DNA of 30,568 nucleotides from Tubiluchus corallicola (taxonomy: Eukaryota > Priapulida > Priapulimorpha > Priapulimorphida > Tubiluchidae), in NCBI GenBank assembly GCA_030141605.1, contig JAQGDQ010002456.1, positions 1-30,568 of the forward strand. The letters are read 5' to 3'. The notes below the pieces were generated by a model. It made no database searches and was not told where the DNA came from. It was given only the letters and a program-made list of their open reading frames with translations. Position numbers and translations under genes: made by a program. Of the stretch, positions 16,499-24,837 are shown one piece after another. Every line of letters begins with the position of its first letter. The first letter of the stretch is position 1.

Positions 16499-17304
16499 AT
16501 GCGCATCACTACCTTTCTGTAAAATATGTTTATAGCAAAAAATACCGTTGCAGTCAGTATAATAGTTGCCCCAGGGGTAAGATACAGGTGGTAAGACAAA
16601 ACCAGCCCGATAAAGCAAAATACCATATTGATGCATATGGATACGATCATCATGCCCCGTACCGTTTTGCAATACCCTTCCGCAATGAGAGTGGGTATAC
16701 TCAACAGAGCAATTACCAATATCATCCCCACAAGCCTTATCATCGACACGGAGAGCAGACCTATAAATATTAGAAGGGCAAAATATATAGTTTTTGTGGG
16801 TAATCTTATGCTTCTTGCAAAATCTTCATCATAACTTACGGCAGTGATTGTCCTGTAACCGAACACAACAGACAGAACCAAAACGATATTGAGCACAAAA
16901 AGCGTAGCTATATCGGAAACGCCTATGAGCAATATGCTTCCAAAGATGTAGCTCATCATATCAACATTGTATCCCGAAGCCATATCGAGAGCGACTATTC
17001 CGATAGCCATTCCGGATGCCCATAGCACTCCCAGAGCGGCGTCTGATCTGTCTCTATTGTTATACGTCAATGCAGCAGCCACCGTTGACAAGATCGCAGC
17101 AAAGATCATTCCGCCAAAGATAGGCGAAACCCCAATAGCAGCGGCAATACCGATACCACCATAAGCTCCGTGGGAGATACCACCTGCCACAAAGACGAAC
17201 CGATTAATCACCACAAGGGTGCCCATTATACCGCAAGCCACACTTACCAGTATCGCCATAACGAAGGCCCTTTGCATAAATACGTGGGAAAGGATTTCAT
17301 CCAT
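16474..17304 (-). CDS. znuB: Zinc/manganese ABC transporter permease ZnuB
   Basis: Membrane subunit of an ABC-3 family importer for Zn2+ (or Mn2+), with about eight hydrophobic segments over 276 residues. Characteristic pieces are CGIMGTLVVINRFVFVAGGI SHGAYGGIG near the N-terminus, TAVSYDEDFARSIRLPTK in the coupling region that contacts ZnuC, and LVGMILVIALLSIPTLIAEG. ATG 17304 is preferred (MDEILSHVFMQRAFVMA); ATG 17313 and 17331 lie just upstream. It overlaps the end of znuC by 8 bases. The 3' end overlaps the convergent kinase gene by 25 bases. Metal preference cannot be read from the permease alone. Confidence 0.93.
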   Translation of the reverse strand: MDEILSHVFMQRAFVMAILVSVACGIMGTLVVINRFVFVAGGISHGAYGGIGIAAAIGVSPIFGGMIFAAILSTVAAALTYNNRDRSDAALGVLWASGMAIGIVALDMASGYNVDMMSYIFGSILLIGVSDIATLFVLNIVLVLSVVFGYRTITAVSYDEDFARSIRLPTKTIYFALLIFIGLLSVSMIRLVGMILVIALLSIPTLIAEGYCKTVRGMMIVSICINMVFCFIGLVLSYHLYLTPGATIILTATVFFAINIFYRKVVMRIYSSSQGR

Positions 17305-18061
17305 CGCAATCATCCCCGTGTCCATCTTCAAAACTGCAATTACTGTGTTGCTTCAAATGTATGTGCGACAATACCCTATCATCGCCATAAACAGCTTGCA
17401 AGTCTTCAGGGCTCAAAGAATCGGCAACATCATGATAGTGCATTATATTGTTTACGCATGCGATAGATGTGGCGTGCTTTGTGACAGCTCCGGTGTCATG
17501 GCTTACAATAACGACAGTCTTGTCCCCTTTCAGAGAGGCAAGCCTGTCGTATATAGATCGCTGTGACTGTTCATCAATATTTGCAAGGGGCTCATCCATC
17601 AGGATCATCTTAGAGTCAAGGACAAGAGCCCTTGCAATCATAGCCTTTTGCAACACTCCGCCGGACAGCTCATTAATTCTGACATTTGTAAACTTTTCAG
17701 CTCCAACCATGTTGAGAGCATCCCGAGACTTGCAAAGGGCTTCCTTTTTATTCTTTGAAACGACGATGGCGCCCATCATAACCACATCGAGAGCGGTTGC
17801 AGGAAAGTCTCTCCTCACATTGACATTTTGAGGAACATAACCGAGTAAAGACTTGCCCGCATCTTCTCCGTAAACCTTCATAGAGCCCGATAAGGGCTTC
17901 ACAAGACCCAGGATAAGCTTTACAAGGGTAGACTTGCCCCCTCCATTGGGACCGATAATGGCAAGAAACTCACCCGCCTTCAGTCTAAAGCTCACATCCT
18001 TCAATACAAGCAAAGGACCGTAAGAAAAACAGACTTTCGACGCTTCAACAGCATATTTCAC
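17297..18061 (-). CDS. znuC: Zinc/manganese ABC transporter ATP-binding protein ZnuC
   Basis: ATPase that drives the importer. In 254 residues: Walker A GPNGGGKST (37-45), Q-loop YVPQNVNVRRDFP, signature LSGG (132-135), Walker B MILMDEP with D156/E157, and H-loop H188. The signature continues LSGGVLQKAMIARAL instead of the usual LSGGQxQR, an uncommon change at the glutamine position. The C-terminus (SHIHLKQHSNCSFEDGHGDD) is rich in histidine, aspartate and cysteine and may bind metal. It starts 7 bases after the znuA stop and overlaps znuB, so the three are one operon. Confidence 0.94.
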   Translation of the reverse strand: MKYAVEASKVCFSYGPLLVLKDVSFRLKAGEFLAIIGPNGGGKSTLVKLILGLVKPLSGSMKVYGEDAGKSLLGYVPQNVNVRRDFPATALDVVMMGAIVVSKNKKEALCKSRDALNMVGAEKFTNVRINELSGGVLQKAMIARALVLDSKMILMDEPLANIDEQSQRSIYDRLASLKGDKTVVIVSHDTGAVTKHATSIACVNNIMHYHDVADSLSPEDLQAVYGDDRVLSHIHLKQHSNCSFEDGHGDDCDG

Positions 18062-18068
18062 AAACTAC

Positions 18069-18947
18069 CTATCTCTTCAATGCATCCACGGTATCGATCA
18101 TTATCTCAACCCAGTCTTCAGACATAATATTCACAACCTCCACATCAACATCGAGGTCGGAAGCGATCACCTTTACCTTGCGCTTATCGGCACTACTCTC
18201 CACAATCAACACCTCCACATACTTGGCGGCTTTCACCTCTTGGATGAGTTCCTTCATCTCTTTAGGCTTCGGATCACGACCGTCAACCTCAATAGCAAGT
18301 TGACGCAACCCATACTCATCAGCAAAATAACCCCAAGCAGGATGATATACCAATATTATATCCGACTTTAGACCTGCAAGCCCCTTTCGAACACGCTCAT
18401 CCGTATCGTTAATGGCAACTAAAAGCTCAGCACCGTTCTTCTCGAACGTCTGCCGATGTTCGGGCATGATTTCTGAAAACTGGTCAATGATGTTTGAAGT
18501 AATCTTGACAGCAAGAGTAGGAGATAGCCATATGTGAGGATCCGGATAAAAATGCAGGTGTCCATCGTCGTCATCTGCATGATGATGCTCACCATGAGAA
18601 TGCCTGTACTCCGAAAATCTTTTGTTGATAAATCTGTCAGCCCGAACAATCTTAATATCAGGGTAAAGGGAGGATATCTTTTTAGCCAGCTCAACCTCAA
18701 AGTGCACACCAGCCAAAACAACTACATCCATGGTTGATATCTTTGCCAAATCGCTAGGCTTTGGTTCATACACCTCAGGATCAAAACCTTTTGGTAAGAT
18801 CACAAACGGATCTTCAATCTCATCTCCCGCAACATTTTCCACAAAATATTTCAACGGCGGTATACCAACAGCCACCTTCATCTTATCTGACGCAAAAGCA
18901 CCAGACGACAACATCAATACAACGCCAACCAATAACAATCTGAACAT
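18069..18947 (-). CDS. znuA: Zinc/manganese-binding periplasmic protein ZnuA
   Basis: Cluster A-I solute-binding protein that captures metal for ZnuBC. ATG 18947 follows GGGAGG; the upstream TTG is too early. Residues 1-20 form a signal peptide (MFRLLLVGVVLMLSSGAFAS). A flexible histidine/aspartate-rich loop (HSHGEHHHADDDDGHLHF, about 117-134) is typical of zinc-type members. Likely ligands are the histidines in DPHIWLSP and VYHPAWGYF. At the first ligand position the family often has His (DPH), but here it is GFDPEVYEPKPSD with Glu. The loop argues for zinc rather than manganese. It sits 24 bp after mazG, without a clear own promoter. Confidence 0.94.
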   Translation of the reverse strand: MFRLLLVGVVLMLSSGAFASDKMKVAVGIPPLKYFVENVAGDEIEDPFVILPKGFDPEVYEPKPSDLAKISTMDVVVLAGVHFEVELAKKISSLYPDIKIVRADRFINKRFSEYRHSHGEHHHADDDDGHLHFYPDPHIWLSPTLAVKITSNIIDQFSEIMPEHRQTFEKNGAELLVAINDTDERVRKGLAGLKSDIILVYHPAWGYFADEYGLRQLAIEVDGRDPKPKEMKELIQEVKAAKYVEVLIVESSADKRKVKVIASDLDVDVEVVNIMSEDWVEIMIDTVDALKR

Positions 18948-18971
18948 GTGTCCTCCCAAAATAAGTCTATT

Positions 18972-19772
18972 TTATATCTTTTTTGCTTCTTGCCACAAGG
19001 TCTCCATCTCATCCAGAGCAGCTTCATCCAGAGTCCTTCCGTCATCTTTTAGTTTACCCTCTATATGGTTAAATCGCTTTCTAAATCTGTAGTTTGCCTG
19101 CCTCATGGCTTCATCGGGGCTAATTTTGCTGTGTCTTGCCAGATTTACAACGACGAACATCAGATCTCCCAACTCGTGCAACACTCCATCCGAGAAGTCT
19201 TTATCTTGAATAGCTTCTTTCAGCTCCGCAACCTCTTCGTCCAACTTTTCAAGCACCATCTCCACGTCATCCCAGTCAAAGCCTACGCTTGCGGCCTTCT
19301 TCTGCAAGTTGCACGACTCAAGTATGGGGGGCAAGCCCTTTGAAACACTGTCGAGCAGACGATCTTTTGCAAGATGCTCCCCCTTCTCCTGTCGCTTTAT
19401 CTCTTCCCAGTTTTGCATAACCTGGGCAGTATCTGAAACCTCGACATTGCCAAATACATGGGGATGTCTTCGAACCAGTTTTTCCGAAATATGATCGATC
19501 ACATCGCCGATCTGAAAATGCCCATCCTCCTCCGCTATGACAGCATGAAGAAGCACATGGAGCAGCATATCACCAAACTCCTCCTTGATGGACGCCATAT
19601 CCCGGTCATCCAAAGCCTCCACAGTCTCATAAGCTTCTTCCAACAACATATCCTTCATGGAATACAAAGTCTGCTCCCTATCCCAAGGACAACCTTCAGG
19701 CCCTCTCAGCTTCCTGACAATATTCAGCAAATTTACAAACTTTTTTTCCGTAGAAGAGAAATCACTATTCAC
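18972..19772 (-). CDS. mazG: Nucleoside triphosphate pyrophosphohydrolase MazG
   Basis: MazG hydrolyses (d)NTPs to monophosphates, for housecleaning of abnormal nucleotides and ppGpp balance. The start is GTG 19772 (VNSDFSSTEKKFVNLLNIV), after AGGTGG; an upstream extension would run into the promoter. The protein is 266 residues with two MazG folds. The first has LRGPEGCPWDREQT, LLEEAYETVEAL and EEFGDMLLHV. The second has LDEEVAELKEA and HELGDLMFVVVNLARH. These acidic motifs bind Mg2+. It is the first gene of a likely mazG-znuACB transcript and is divergent from mraZ. Confidence 0.95.
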   Translation of the reverse strand: MNSDFSSTEKKFVNLLNIVRKLRGPEGCPWDREQTLYSMKDMLLEEAYETVEALDDRDMASIKEEFGDMLLHVLLHAVIAEEDGHFQIGDVIDHISEKLVRRHPHVFGNVEVSDTAQVMQNWEEIKRQEKGEHLAKDRLLDSVSKGLPPILESCNLQKKAASVGFDWDDVEMVLEKLDEEVAELKEAIQDKDFSDGVLHELGDLMFVVVNLARHSKISPDEAMRQANYRFRKRFNHIEGKLKDDGRTLDEAALDEMETLWQEAKKI

Positions 19773-19805
19773 TATAAAACACCACCTAACTGAACAAACG
19801 GAAAA

Positions 19806-19834
19806 CTTTAACATATTTTGCCACAACAAGTCAA
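19806..19834 (-). promoter_or_regulatory. Predicted mazG promoter
   Basis: On the minus strand TTGACT (19834-19829), a 17-base spacer and TTAAAG (19811-19806). The start point would be near 19799, about 27 bases before the GTG start of mazG. Confidence 0.5.
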
Positions 19835-19909
19835 TCATGACAAATTTTTACCTGATTTATCAGTGAGTTACAGCATTTCTCCAAGTAGCAAAAGTGTGGG
19901 TTTTTTTCC

Positions 19910-19937
19910 TTGCTTTGCAAACTACATATGTTATACT
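19910..19937 (+). promoter_or_regulatory. Predicted mraZ/dcw promoter
   Basis: TTGCTT (19910-19915), a 16-base spacer and TATACT (19932-19937), about 36 bases before mraZ. AAAGTGTGGG (19891-19900) just upstream resembles the short GTG/TGGG-type boxes bound by MraZ elsewhere, but only one clear copy is seen. Confidence 0.45.
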
Positions 19938-19973
19938 TAGGGGTGATTTGGTATGAAATAGTTATAAATTGTT

Positions 19974-20444
19974 ATGAAGGTGACTGTGAAAGCAAGGGGT
20001 AGTTTAAGGGGTTGCCACTCGCACAAGATAAATGAGGCGGGCAGGATAAGCGTGCCGTCATCATTTAGGGACGTGTTGCGCAACAAGTACGGCGGGGATG
20101 ATCTGGTCTGTGTCAAGGGCAAAGACAAGATATTGGTGTACCCTGCCGCAGAGTGGGAGTTAAAGGAGTTATTTCTGATGGAAAACACTCCAAAAACTCC
20201 GATCGGTCAAAAAAAACTACGCGCCACACTGTCCACCATAAAGGACATAACTATAGATAAGTTGGGCAGGATCATAATTCCTCCGAGTCACAGGGAGTCT
20301 GCCTCTCTTGTAAGTGAGTGTGTAGTCCTTGGCATGGTAAACTACTTCGAGATATGGTCCAAGAGCTCATGGGACAAAGAGTTTGCCGATGTTGATACGA
20401 TGGATGCTGAGCTGAACGAACTCTATAGTGACATTGACCTCTAA
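19974..20444 (+). CDS. mraZ: Transcriptional regulator MraZ
   Basis: MraZ is a DNA-binding regulator that controls the dcw cluster it heads. Two SpoVT/AbrB-type folds are visible: HSHKINEAGRISVPSSFRDV (about residues 15-34) and ITIDKLGRIIIPPSHRE (about 92-108). At 156 residues it is slightly longer than usual. Most members begin a few residues before the FxGxxxH motif. Here a ten-residue extension precedes LRGCHSHK. ATG 19974 is used; GTG 19986, with AAGG just upstream, is a serious alternative. It is separated from rsmH by 57 bp. Confidence 0.95.
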   Translation: MKVTVKARGSLRGCHSHKINEAGRISVPSSFRDVLRNKYGGDDLVCVKGKDKILVYPAAEWELKELFLMENTPKTPIGQKKLRATLSTIKDITIDKLGRIIIPPSHRESASLVSECVVLGMVNYFEIWSKSSWDKEFADVDTMDAELNELYSDIDL

Positions 20445-20501
20445 TTCATCGCGTGTATTTTTGAGAGCCTGACGGTTAATTATGTTTTAGGATTGCTTTT
20501 T

Positions 20502-21431
20502 ATGTTAGAGCACAAACCTGTGATGTTGCGGGAACTTGTAGACTTTTTGGACATAATCCCTGATGGTACGTACGTGGATTGCACGGGCGGCTTTGGGGGG
20601 CACGCGACAGCGGTGGCGTCTGCACTCAATGAGGAAGGCAGGCTAATAGTACTGGACAGGGACCCTGAAGCGGTATCAAAGCTTGAGGAGATATTCAAAG
20701 GTGACGAGCGGGTTACTGTTGTTTGCAGCAATTTTTCTGAAATAGATTCGGTTCTCGAGTCGTTATCTATGGGTGCTGTGGATGGAATCTACGCAGATTT
20801 TGGCGTATCCACTCACCAGTTGATGTCAAGTGAAAGGGGCTTCTCTATCAAGAATGACGGCCCTTTGGACATGAGGATGGATAAAGAAGGAGTTTCAGCA
20901 GCTGACATAATAAACACATATTCTGCTGAAAATATAGCGGAAATCATAGCCAGGTATGGAGAAGAGCCCATGGCTCGCAGAATAGCTAAACATATAGTTG
21001 GAGCTCGCGCCATTAAACGGATAGAAACAACGAGCTGTTTGGCAGAAATCATACGGAGCGCTGTACCGAAAAAGTTTCACAAAGCAGGCATACACCCTGC
21101 CACAAGGAGCTTTCAAGCTATCCGCATGTATGTAAACAAAGAGTTGGAAGCGATCCAGATATTTATAACAAAGGCTCAACACCTCATAAAGGTCGGTGGA
21201 GTGCTGGTTGTCATATCGTTTCATTCTCTGGAAGATAAGTTGATAAAGGATACTTTAAACATCGGAGCAAAGGAGTGCTTATGCCCTCCTGTCTTTCCGA
21301 AGTGTGTGTGTGGCAAGAGGAAGGAGCTGAAGATTTTAAGTAGAAAGCCCGCCACTCCAAGTGATAGGGAGATAAAACAGAACTCAAAATCCAGAAGCGC
21401 CAAGATGAGAGCCGCAAGGAGGTTGGTATGA
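20502..21431 (+). CDS. rsmH: 16S rRNA (cytosine-1402-N4)-methyltransferase RsmH
   Basis: RsmH (MraW) methylates C1402 of 16S rRNA in the decoding centre, using SAM. The start is ATG 20502 (MLEHKPVMLREL), the family start; a TTG 9 bases earlier is too close to AGGA. The 309 residues show the SAM-binding strand YVDCTGGFGGHA, VDGIYADFGVSTHQL, DGPLDMRMD, IHPATRSFQAIRMYVN and VISFHSLEDK. The C-terminus (SRKPATPSDREIKQN, then SRSAKMRAARR) is typical. The stop overlaps the ftsL start by 4 bases (ATGA). Confidence 0.97.
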   Translation: MLEHKPVMLRELVDFLDIIPDGTYVDCTGGFGGHATAVASALNEEGRLIVLDRDPEAVSKLEEIFKGDERVTVVCSNFSEIDSVLESLSMGAVDGIYADFGVSTHQLMSSERGFSIKNDGPLDMRMDKEGVSAADIINTYSAENIAEIIARYGEEPMARRIAKHIVGARAIKRIETTSCLAEIIRSAVPKKFHKAGIHPATRSFQAIRMYVNKELEAIQIFITKAQHLIKVGGVLVVISFHSLEDKLIKDTLNIGAKECLCPPVFPKCVCGKRKELKILSRKPATPSDREIKQNSKSRSAKMRAARRLV

Positions 21432-21706
21432 CAGAGAAGATGAGCGAAACATCCAACAACGCCATTAAAATCTTGTGTATCATCATCTCCTGCGTGCTGC
21501 TGTTTGCAGCAGTGTTCGTCAGGCAAAAAAATATTATATTGGGCTATAAAATCTCCGAGTTGTCTGTTGAGTATCAGGAGATATCCGTCATTCACAGGCG
21601 TCTTTTAGAGGAAAATTCGAAACTTATCTCGTATTCCAAGCTTTACCCTGCAGCGGAGAGGTTTGGTTTTGAACTAAGGGGAGAAGGGATCCACTATGTT
21701 AAATGA
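21428..21706 (+). CDS. ftsL: Small FtsL-like cell-division protein
   Basis: A 92-residue bitopic protein: a short cytoplasmic N-terminus, one membrane helix at about residues 13-30 (IKILCIIISCVLLFAAVFV), then a periplasmic coiled coil of about 45 residues and a final LYPAAERFGFELRG. Sequence similarity to FtsL is low, as is usual. The call rests on size, topology and position between rsmH and ftsI. FtsL bridges the early division proteins to FtsW/FtsI. It overlaps both neighbours (4 and 11 bases). Confidence 0.85.
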   Translation: MTEKMSETSNNAIKILCIIISCVLLFAAVFVRQKNIILGYKISELSVEYQEISVIHRRLLEENSKLISYSKLYPAAERFGFELRGEGIHYVK

Positions 21707-23384
21707 TCATAATTTGAAAAGATACTTTCTCATATTTCCTCTACTTATTCTGATCCTCATCGGCTTGAGATTGTTTCAACTTCAGGTTATCCAGTATAAA
21801 TTCTATTCAAATCGGGCTAAAACTCAAAGTAGTGCAAACATCACCATACAGGAAAATAGAGGGGTCATATACGACAGGCATGGCAAGCTTTTGGCGGGCA
21901 ACAGATATGTATCTTCCATATACGCCTTCGGAAAGGATATAGAGAATAAGAACAAATTTATAGCAAATATGAACAGTTACGGCATAGACATATCAAAAAG
22001 CGTATCTTCAAGGCTGGATAAAGGTTCCTTTGTGTGGATAAAGAGGGGCATCGAAACAGACCTTGCAAAGAGGATTGCAAACAATGTGGATGATGTGAAT
22101 TTTGTTTTGGAGGAAGCGAGATACCGTCCGGAAGATGATATGGCTAGAGGCTTAATAGGCTACACCGGCATTGACAACCAGGGTTTGAGCGGTGCTGAGT
22201 ATTTTCTGGAGCACATCCTCAAAGGGGAAGACACAAAAATAACGGTGTCTAAGGACTCAAAAGGGAATTTACTCTTACTGACTGGCACCATTCACGACTT
22301 TGTTCCATCTACTGAGGTATATCTCTCCATAGATGCGGAATTACAATCCTTGTCGGAATACATGATAAATGCCGGACGACGCGCATATAACGCTGAAACC
22401 GGGATAGCGGTGGGTATGGATATTACAACTGGGGATATACTGTTTTCTGCAACAAGCTTTAATCCAAACTCCGGGCAACATCCAAAAAATTATGAAAACA
22501 AAAATTTTGCAACCGCATATCTGTTTGAGCCCGGTTCTATATTCAAGGCTGTCACGTTTGCATTCAAGATGGAGAATGGTCATTACAATAGCGAACAGAT
22601 AATAGACAGCACAAAAGCTTACACAAAATATGGACACACCATAACGGACACCAGCTACAACGGCAAGCTGAGTGCAGATGAAGTACTGATTAAGTCCAGC
22701 AACATAGGCGTGGCAAAATTGATAGAAAATGAGCCCAATGCCGATTTTTATCATTATCTTGCGGGCTTAGGATTTGGTAAAAAGATCGGTATCTTTGGGG
22801 CAAATGAAGAATCCGGTCTCCTGAGAAGCAATGAAAAGTGGTCCGGTCTATCCAAGGTATCCATATCCATTGGTCAGGAGATATACGTAACTCCCATGCA
22901 GATATTAGGTTTTTACAGCGCAATAGCCAACGATGGCAAAGCTGTGCAGCCTCGCATAGTGACAAAATATGTAAAGGACGGAGTTGTAAAGGAGAGCCCC
23001 CTTGTGTCAAAAGAGGTCATCAGTTACAACACCGCATTAAAGCTTCAAGAGCTTCTGGTCCAAGTAGTGGAAACGGGCACCGCCAGTGTTGCTCGATCAG
23101 AATTGATCAGTTATGGCGGAAAGACCGGTACGGCACAGAAGTTTGACAAAAGAGTAAACAGATACTCCAATAGGGATTACATCGCAAGCTTTGCCGGTTT
23201 CTTCCCAGCAGAAGATCCTCGCATTGCCATGATAGTCATATACGATTCGCCAAAGACGTCGATTTATGGTGGCGCCACGGCGGTACATACATTTAAGGAG
23301 CTTGCAGAAGAGATACAAGCAAGGTATGGTTTTACAAACTTAGAGGAAGTTGAGGAAGCAGATGAAGTTGGACAGTCTTCTTAA
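21696..23384 (+). CDS. ftsI: Septal peptidoglycan transpeptidase FtsI (PBP3)
   Basis: Class B PBP that cross-links septal wall together with FtsW. The 562 residues contain a membrane anchor (about 10-28), the dimerisation/PBP domain (RGVIYDRHGKLLAGN at 55-69), and a transpeptidase domain with S281-x-x-K284 (EPGSIFKAV), S334-S-N336 and K476-T-G478 (GGKTGTAQK). No C-terminal PASTA repeats are present, so it is the FtsI rather than the SpoVD type. ATG 21696 lies inside ftsL. The last 23 bases overlap murE. Confidence 0.96.
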   Translation: MLNDHNLKRYFLIFPLLILILIGLRLFQLQVIQYKFYSNRAKTQSSANITIQENRGVIYDRHGKLLAGNRYVSSIYAFGKDIENKNKFIANMNSYGIDISKSVSSRLDKGSFVWIKRGIETDLAKRIANNVDDVNFVLEEARYRPEDDMARGLIGYTGIDNQGLSGAEYFLEHILKGEDTKITVSKDSKGNLLLLTGTIHDFVPSTEVYLSIDAELQSLSEYMINAGRRAYNAETGIAVGMDITTGDILFSATSFNPNSGQHPKNYENKNFATAYLFEPGSIFKAVTFAFKMENGHYNSEQIIDSTKAYTKYGHTITDTSYNGKLSADEVLIKSSNIGVAKLIENEPNADFYHYLAGLGFGKKIGIFGANEESGLLRSNEKWSGLSKVSISIGQEIYVTPMQILGFYSAIANDGKAVQPRIVTKYVKDGVVKESPLVSKEVISYNTALKLQELLVQVVETGTASVARSELISYGGKTGTAQKFDKRVNRYSNRDYIASFAGFFPAEDPRIAMIVIYDSPKTSIYGGATAVHTFKELAEEIQARYGFTNLEEVEEADEVGQSS

Positions 23385-24837
23385 GGGAGTGGTCACAGAA
23401 TGCAGTATTGGAGCGGCTGATAACGCCGTTGACAATATCACCTCATCTGTAAAGAGAGCCCGGGACTATGTCGGCAATACCGTCTTTTTTGCCTATGCAG
23501 GGGAAAATTACGATACCCATAGAGATGTTCTTACGCTTTATCAAGATGGCAATATATCTTTTGCCATCACAGAAAAACCCGTCCAAGAACTACCGCATCT
23601 TGTGGTTGAAGATGGTAGGAAAGCTTACGCCATTGCTTGTGCAAACTATTTCGGTTCCCCATCTGCCAACATGAAATCGGTAGCCATAACCGGCACAAAC
23701 GGCAAAACAACGATCACATACATCTTAAGCTCTATACTGGAAAAAGCGGGAGAAAAGCCCGTAATAATAGGCACCACCGGCGCGATATTTAATGACAACA
23801 CGGAAGTGCTCATAAACACCACCCCCTCCCCGTATGAGTTTAATGAACTATTGAGCAGATATAGCAAACAGAGCGCAACGGCATTTGTGGCAGAAGTTTC
23901 GTCCCATGCGCTGAAGCAAGGCAGACTGGAGGGGATATCTTATGATGTCGGAGTGTTTACAAACTTGACAGAGGAGCACCTGGACTATCATCCGGATATG
24001 GAAGATTATTATCTTTCAAAAAAGATCCTCTTTCAAAAAGATCTGTCAAGAAGCTACGTAATAAACGTCGACTGCCCCTATGGGGCGAGGCTATATGAGG
24101 AGTCTAAAGGATCTTCGGGTGTTTCCATCTTGTCCTGTTCTTCAAGAGGTGGCAACGCTGATGTTTATGTAAAGGATGCAAAGATGAGCCTTCGCGGAAC
24201 AGAAGCTGTAATTAATATCTGTGGTCATGACATAGATGTTGCCTCGAAGCTTTTGGGAAGTCACAACTTGGACAATATGCTTTCAGCTGCAGCTGCTGCT
24301 ACCGCTTTGGGTGTTTCTCCGGGTGATGTCGCAGTTGGGATAAATAATGTGAAGCAGATACCGGGCAGATTGGAGATGTTGGATGGAATGGGGAAGTTTG
24401 TTTTCATAGATTATGCCCACACTCCAAACGCCATGGAGAGCTCCCTCAAGGTGTTAAGTGGATATAAAGCCGACGGTCGCCTGATAGTCGTGTTCGGTGC
24501 AGGGGGAGACAGAGACAAGTCCAAGAGGGCAACGATGGGCAAGATCGCAGCAGCTTATGGTGATGTGGTCATAGTCACGAGCGACAACCCGAGGACAGAA
24601 GATCCGAAATCGATAATAGACGGCATTCTTCAGGGGATAGAGATCTCAGAGGATGTCATTGTAGAGATAGATAGGGAGAAGGCAATCCAAAAAGGGTTAG
24701 AGATTGCAAAGCGGGGAGATATAATCTTTATCGGCGGCAAGGGGCACGAAGATTATCAGATCATAGGGGTTGAACGTCACCCCTTTGATGATAAAAAGGT
24801 TGCGACCAAGTACCTTTCGGGAGAAAAAATAGTATGA
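23362..24837 (+). CDS. murE: UDP-MurNAc-tripeptide synthetase MurE (meso-DAP type)
   Basis: MurE adds the third amino acid of the stem peptide, using ATP. The start is ATG 23362, after GAGG; the frame extends 12 bases to a TTG that is less likely. Seen in 491 residues: P-loop TGTNGKTT (about 110-117), a lysine in HPDMEDYYLSKKILF, the likely carbamylated residue, FIDYAHTPNAM, and DNPR at 408-411. DNPR is the motif of meso-diaminopimelate-adding enzymes, against the lysine-adding variants. It overlaps ftsI by 23 bases and murF by 4. Confidence 0.96.
   Translation: MKLDSLLKGVVTECSIGAADNAVDNITSSVKRARDYVGNTVFFAYAGENYDTHRDVLTLYQDGNISFAITEKPVQELPHLVVEDGRKAYAIACANYFGSPSANMKSVAITGTNGKTTITYILSSILEKAGEKPVIIGTTGAIFNDNTEVLINTTPSPYEFNELLSRYSKQSATAFVAEVSSHALKQGRLEGISYDVGVFTNLTEEHLDYHPDMEDYYLSKKILFQKDLSRSYVINVDCPYGARLYEESKGSSGVSILSCSSRGGNADVYVKDAKMSLRGTEAVINICGHDIDVASKLLGSHNLDNMLSAAAAATALGVSPGDVAVGINNVKQIPGRLEMLDGMGKFVFIDYAHTPNAMESSLKVLSGYKADGRLIVVFGAGGDRDKSKRATMGKIAAAYGDVVIVTSDNPRTEDPKSIIDGILQGIEISEDVIVEIDREKAIQKGLEIAKRGDIIFIGGKGHEDYQIIGVERHPFDDKKVATKYLSGEKIV

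Noticed and set aside
16485-16509. Hairpin GTGATG/CATCAC at the kinase/znuB convergent ends
   Set aside because: Loop of 13 bases and no T-run on either strand; part of it is coding for both genes.
19891-19953. Array of MraZ operator boxes before mraZ
   Set aside because: Only one AAAGTGTGGG-like element is clear; regularly spaced repeats are not seen.
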